Assembly: GCF_032854445.1 (NCBI RefSeq)
Contig: NC_088295.1
Coordinates: 2,172,501 to 2,236,500 of the forward strand
Origin: Liolophura sinensis
Lineage: Eukaryota; Mollusca; Polyplacophora; Chitonida; Chitonidae
DNA length: 64,000 nucleotides
Direction: 5' to 3'
Below, one piece after another: positions 60,501 to 64,000 of the stretch. Each line of letters starts with the position of its first letter. Within the stretch, counting starts at the first letter, position 1. A program made the position numbers and the translations under genes. The notes under the pieces were generated by a model. That model was not told where the DNA came from. It ran no database searches and saw only the letters and a list, made by a program, of their open reading frames with translations.

Positions 60501-63246
60501 ACACAGCTTCTTTGGTCTCCAGGAGAGCAGCCAGTCCGATGTTGTCCTTGGTCATCACTCTGTTCAGCATCTCATCTGAGCCCTCAGCATTTGCCATGGC
60601 CAGCTGGTTAAATTCTATCAGGTGGTCCTTCAGCAAGCTGAACCTGTGCATAGAAACACATCATGGTGAATAAGACCGAACTTGTGCAGAGAAACACATC
60701 ATGGTGAATCAGACAGAACTTGTGCAGAGAAACACATCATGGTTAATCAGACAGAACTTGTGCAGAGAAACACATCATGGTGAATCAGACAGAACTTGTG
60801 CAGAGAAACACATCATGGTGAATCGGACAGTACTTGTGCAGAGAAACACATCATGGTGAATCAGACAGAACTTGTGCAGAGAAACACATCATGGTGAATC
60901 AGACAGAACTTGTGCACAGAAACACATCATGGTGAATCAGACAGAACTTGTGCACAGAAACACATCATGGTGAATCAGACAGTAATTGTGCAGAGAAACA
61001 CATCATGGTGAATCAGACAGAACTTGTGCAGAGAAACACATCATGGTGAATCAGACCGAACTTGTGCAGAGAAACATATCATGGTGAATCAGACAGAACT
61101 TGTGCAGAGAAACACATCATGGTGAATCGGACAGTACTTGTGCAGAGAAACACATCATGGTGAATCAGACAGAACTTGTGCAGAGAAACACATCATGGTG
61201 AATCAGACAGAACTTGTGCAGAGAAACATATCATGGTGAATCAGACAGAACTTGTGCACAGAAATAGTCTAATTCTTCTAAAGTCTGGGACAGGCATTAT
61301 TAGTGTTGAATTTCTTTACCACCTTTTTGGAAAAGTAAAGATATGAGTATGTTGTTCATTAGATGGTCTAACCATGTGAGTAAAAAGAAACTCAATATTC
61401 CTGCCACCATTACACATACATATATTAGCATTTATATTGAAGTGAGCAGGCCAGGTGCCCCAAAATTAGAAGAAATAGAGTACATTATGGTGAATCAGAT
61501 AGAACCTAAGTAGAGAATCATCTCATGGTGAATCAGACAGAACCTGTGCATAGAAACACATCATGGCGAATCAGACAGAACCTGTGCATAGAAACACATC
61601 ATGGCGAATCAGACAGAACCTGTGCATAGAAACACATCATGGCGAATCAGACAGAACTTGTGCACAGAAACACATCATGGCGAATCAGACAGAATTTATG
61701 CAGAGAATCATATCATGGTGAATCAGACAGAACTTGTGCATAGAATCACATCATGGTGAATCAAATAGAACCTACGCAGAGAATCACATCATGGCAAATC
61801 AGACGGAACATATGCAGAGAATCACATCATGGTGAATGAGACAAATGCATTACAGAGAATCAAACTGATCTGGAGCAGAAAACACACTGTGAAAAATCAC
61901 ACTTGAAATTCAGTGACATCGTTACACATTAAAGGTACCACCTTATGGTTTTTAAATTCAATACAACTAACGCATGAAAAATCCTTCTGCATTTATCTAA
62001 ATCAACATGTCACAGATAGTGAGTAGTTGATGAGGCCGAATACTGGGTGTTACCGACAAAACCCAGCACATATACGCTCCACAAACTGCCAACATGTCAC
62101 AGATAGTGAGTAGTTGATGAGGCCGAATACTGGGTGTTACTGACAAAACCCAGCACATATACGCTCCACAAACTGCTTACTTGGATGTCCTGAAGAAGAT
62201 GGCACAGCCGTCCACATGTTTGCGTTCGTGTTCTGTCATGGTCCGGGCTCGAGACTTGGGAGAGAAAATCCCATCGTAACCATCATGCTTTAACTCAGGC
62301 AAGAAGAAGTTGTAAAACTGGTCTGTTTCCACCTCCTGCAAGAAGATTGACAGAAACTTGTAGCGAAATACTCAACAACGTGCTGCACAAATTACCTTAT
62401 TTATAGGTAGATATTATGACAAGTACACAAGCACTAAAGGATCCATGAGAAGGCACAATAAAATGAAGAGTATAGTTTTAAGGAACATGAAGAAAATTTT
62501 TTTCCCCGTTCTTTGAGGCATGTCTTATATTTCTAAATAAGACCACTACTTTCTGTCAATGGTCGGAAATATTCAGAGAAGATGTCTTGATGAACATACC
62601 AGGAATCAGTTCACCTCAACAAATTAGTGTTTACACCTATCACTGCTGACTTCACCCCTGCAGGCTATTACGACCGGGCCCTTTTGAAAACTGTAATTTA
62701 AAGCCATTTTGACGCCCCTCTCTCATCAATGTGGTCGCTGTGAGTTCAAGTCCAGCTCATGCTGGCTTCCTCTCCAGCTGTACATGGGAAGGTCTTCCAG
62801 CAACCTGCAGATGGTCATGGGTTTCCCCCAGGCTCTGCACCGGGTTCCTCCCACCAAAATGCTGGCTGCCGTCACATAAGTGAAATATTCTTGAGTACTG
62901 CGTGAAACACCAATCACATAAACAAATTTTGACGTCCCAAGAAGAAAGCTGATCAGCTTTTTTGTTTTATACATTAGGCCACATCATACACTACGTATTA
63001 GAAATAAACACCAAGTTTTTCACAAGTCCTTTAAAGCAGTGCAAGACAGAAGAGCTAGGTACATGGGAGGTAACTCTTGCTGGTTTACCTGAAGACTGAT
63101 GATGTCTGCACTGTAGTTCTTGATTTCCTCCAGGATGCCCTTTTTCCTGTATTCCCAATTGAGTGCCCAGGAGGGGCAGTACCCATACAGCTGCCTTGTA
63201 CAGTATTTATCACATAGGACATTGTAGCACATCACCGTGAAAAAGG
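57304..63246 (-). CDS. CNOT6L: CNOT6/CNOT6L (CCR4 deadenylase), nuclease-domain exons, 5' part beyond window
   Basis: Six exons on the minus strand: 63246-63089, 62335-62181, 60643-60492, 59378-59151, 58015-57838, 57535-57304. They join in phase into about 366 codons. They encode the EEP-fold poly(A)-specific 3'-5' exoribonuclease domain of the CCR4 subunit of CCR4-NOT, which shortens mRNA tails. Motifs: FTVMCYNVLCDKY, LGWCPSW-like GYCPSWALNWEYRKK, LQ|EVET with the catalytic Glu, KSRARTM, HVDGCAIFF, FNQLAMAN, NRVMTKDNIG, AHIHWDPEFSDVKL, CGDLNSLPDSG with catalytic Asp/Asn, TFDFKGLIDYIFYS and PSDHFPLF with the catalytic His. All metal and catalytic residues look intact. The N-terminal leucine-rich repeats, which bind the CAF1 subunit, must lie beyond 64000. 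CNOT6 and CNOT6L are vertebrate duplicates, so the symbol stands for the single invertebrate orthologue. Confidence 0.96.
57838..58015 (-). CDS. CNOT6L: CNOT6/CNOT6L nuclease exon E
   Basis: 178 nt encoding GVVEYLTSSKVPFNHMDFKD and LTHDFRLARAYDNDIMPHTN. Acceptor tattttcag, donor TATAC|gtaggt. Confidence 0.95.
58515..58845 (-). repeat. 22-bp minisatellite, about 15 copies, in CNOT6 intron D-E
   Basis: The plus-strand unit aatgagaagcatcataacca repeats every 20-22 bp, with variants cacaaacgagaag and ataaacgagaag. Confidence 0.93.
59151..59378 (-). CDS. CNOT6L: CNOT6/CNOT6L nuclease exon D
   Basis: 228 nt encoding AHIHWDPEFSDVKLIQTMM and LILCGDLNSLPDS with the catalytic Asp and Asn. The usual Ala in CADLNSLPDS is Gly here. 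Acceptor gtttacag, donor TCAG|gtaagt. Confidence 0.96.
59590..60395 (-). repeat. About 30-bp minisatellite, about 27 copies, in CNOT6 intron C-D
   Basis: The plus-strand unit contains tagacaagaatacatgcag and acagacttgtg. The left half is more diverged (cactcatatagacaag), while the right half (60030-60390) is nearly uniform and includes a two-copy block with acagacagacacatatg. Minus-strand frames rich in Cys, Leu and Val (up to 174 codons) are read-through. Confidence 0.93.
60492..60643 (-). CDS. CNOT6L: CNOT6/CNOT6L nuclease exon C
   Basis: 152 nt encoding FSLLKDHLIEFNQLAMANAE, then NRVMTKDNIGLAALLETKEA. Acceptor ctatgcacag lies inside the first unit of a 38-bp array. Donor AATG|gtaaga. Confidence 0.95.
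60640..61265 (-). repeat. 38-bp minisatellite spanning the exon C 3' splice site
   Basis: The plus-strand unit is gaacttgtgcagagaaacac followed by atcatggtgaatcagaca, period 38. The first unit begins at 60640, so its first four bases are exon C coding sequence and its next bases are the real acceptor. About 16 copies follow upstream in the intron (transcript sense). Confidence 0.95.
61480..61855 (-). repeat. Second block of the 38-bp repeat, with exact acceptor copies
   Basis: About ten further units separated from the first block by 220 bp of unique sequence. Three units (near 61541, 61579 and 61617) read gaacctgtgcatagaaacac, the same as the sequence at the genuine exon C acceptor, whereas most other units read gaacttgtgcagag. 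Confidence 0.92.
62007..62175 (-). repeat. 84-bp tandem duplication next to exon B donor
   Basis: Two nearly identical copies containing atgtcacagatagtgagtag and cagcacatatacgctccac. The second copy ends a few bases from the exon B donor at 62180. Confidence 0.95.
62181..62335 (-). CDS. CNOT6L: CNOT6/CNOT6L nuclease exon B
   Basis: 155 nt from acceptor ttcttgcag to donor TCCAA|gtaagc. Starts with EVETDQFYNFFLPEL, whose first Glu is the catalytic metal ligand, and includes SPKSRARTMTEHERKHVDG. Its donor borders an 84-bp duplication. Confidence 0.95.
62703..62930 (+). mobile_element. SINE copy lacking the first part of the head
   Basis: Starts around ctctcatcaatgtggtcgc, continues with gtgagttcaagtccagctc, gggaaggtcttccagcaacc and catgggtttcccccagg, and ends in the aatattcttgagtact tail. 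It is antisense to the CNOT6 transcript, in the intron between exons A and B. Confidence 0.9.
63089..63246 (-). CDS. CNOT6L: CNOT6/CNOT6L nuclease exon A
   Basis: 158 nt from acceptor ttgttttacag to donor CAG|gtaaac. Encodes MCYNVLCDKYCTRQLYGY, GYCPSWALNWEYRKK and DIISLQ. The Asn of MCYN helps bind metal in this family. Confidence 0.95.
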
Positions 63247-63389
63247 CTGTAAAACAATAAATGGCATGAGCTTTACAAGACATAGTTTTCCGGCTTTAGA
63301 ATATGTCACCTGATCATTCTTAATTTGACACGATGTACGTAAGCTTCATGAAAACAAGAGAGTTTTCACAAGACAAAACAATGTAATAT

Positions 63390-64000
63390 TGATAGTTAAT
63401 GTATTGATGAATGATAATAACGACAGTTAATGTACTGATAGTTAATATGGTGATGAATAATAATAATGATAGTTAATGTACTGATGAATGATAATATTGA
63501 CAGTTAATGTACTGATGACTGATAATATTGACAGTTAATGTACTGATGAATGATAATATTGATAGTTAATGTACTGGTGACTGATAATATTGTTAGTTAG
63601 TGTACTGATGAATGATAATATTGATAGTCAATATGCTGATAAATGATAATATTGAGAGAATATTGAGAGTCATTGTGCTGATGAATGATAATATTGAGTC
63701 ATTGTGCTGATGAATGATAATATTGAGAGTCAAAGTGCTGATGAATGATAATATTGAATCATTGTGCTGATGAATGATAATATTGATAGTCATTGTGCTG
63801 ATGAATGATAATATTGAGAGTCATTGTGCTGATGAATGATAATATTGAGAGTCATTGTGCTGATGAATGATAATATTGAGTCATTGTGCTGATGAATGAT
63901 AATATTGATAGTCATTGTGCTGATGAATGATAATATTGAGAGTCATTGTGCTGATGAATGATAATATTGATAGTCATTGTGCTGATGAATGATAATATTG
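63390..64000 (-). repeat. 31-bp minisatellite running off the window edge
   Basis: The plus-strand unit is gatgaatgataatattgata followed by gtcattgtgct, period 31 with 25-bp variants. About 18 units are in the window and the array continues beyond it, in the CNOT6 intron upstream of exon A. Confidence 0.93.

Overview
This is animal nuclear DNA: genes are split by GT-AG introns, there are no bacterial operons, and the four genes found belong to animal families. A tRNA-headed SINE recurs at least nine times in both orientations, with an AATAAA-type tail. Together with the many short tandem arrays and the scattered palindrome TACATGTACATGTA, it suggests a marine lophotrochozoan such as a mollusc or brachiopod. 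That placement is inference.

Layout. (1) 2372-4003, minus: a two-exon gene for an unrecognised 168-residue protein with four predicted membrane segments. (2) 4700-29119, plus: a complete eight-exon tetraspanin of the TspanC8 group (274 aa, eight cysteines in the large extracellular loop). It is divergent from gene 1, and the shared promoter region carries the palindrome TCTCGCGAGA at 4016-4025. Its introns hold an 84-bp, a 34-bp and a very large 80-bp array. (3) 29120-37787: the tetraspanin 3' flank, with five arrays and an inverted SINE pair. (4) 38006-44071, plus: a complete six-exon TMEM72-like gene (188 aa), with arrays in intron 4 and in the 3' UTR. (5) 45600-54420: intergenic DNA made mostly of three arrays (55 bp, 28 bp with TGAGTCA cores, and 45 bp). 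(6) 57304-63246, minus: the last six coding exons of a CNOT6/CNOT6L (CCR4 deadenylase) gene with an intact nuclease domain. Its leucine-rich-repeat exons lie beyond base 64000, and its 3' UTR probably reaches about 54530.

The most unusual aspect is the tandem-repeat load. More than 20 arrays with unrelated units (16 to 84 bp) cover roughly 40% of the window by eye. Several touch splice sites. The 80-bp array starts at the 5' splice site of tetraspanin exon 5. A 38-bp array contains the 3' splice site of a CNOT6 exon and carries three near-perfect copies of it upstream. A 30-31-bp array has units resembling complete miniature introns. Nearly all long open reading frames without introns in this window are these arrays read through in several frames, and are not treated as genes.

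The four genes are not known to share one pathway. TspanC8 proteins escort the protease ADAM10, CNOT6 shortens mRNA poly(A) tails, and TMEM72 and the four-pass protein have no role that the sequence reveals.
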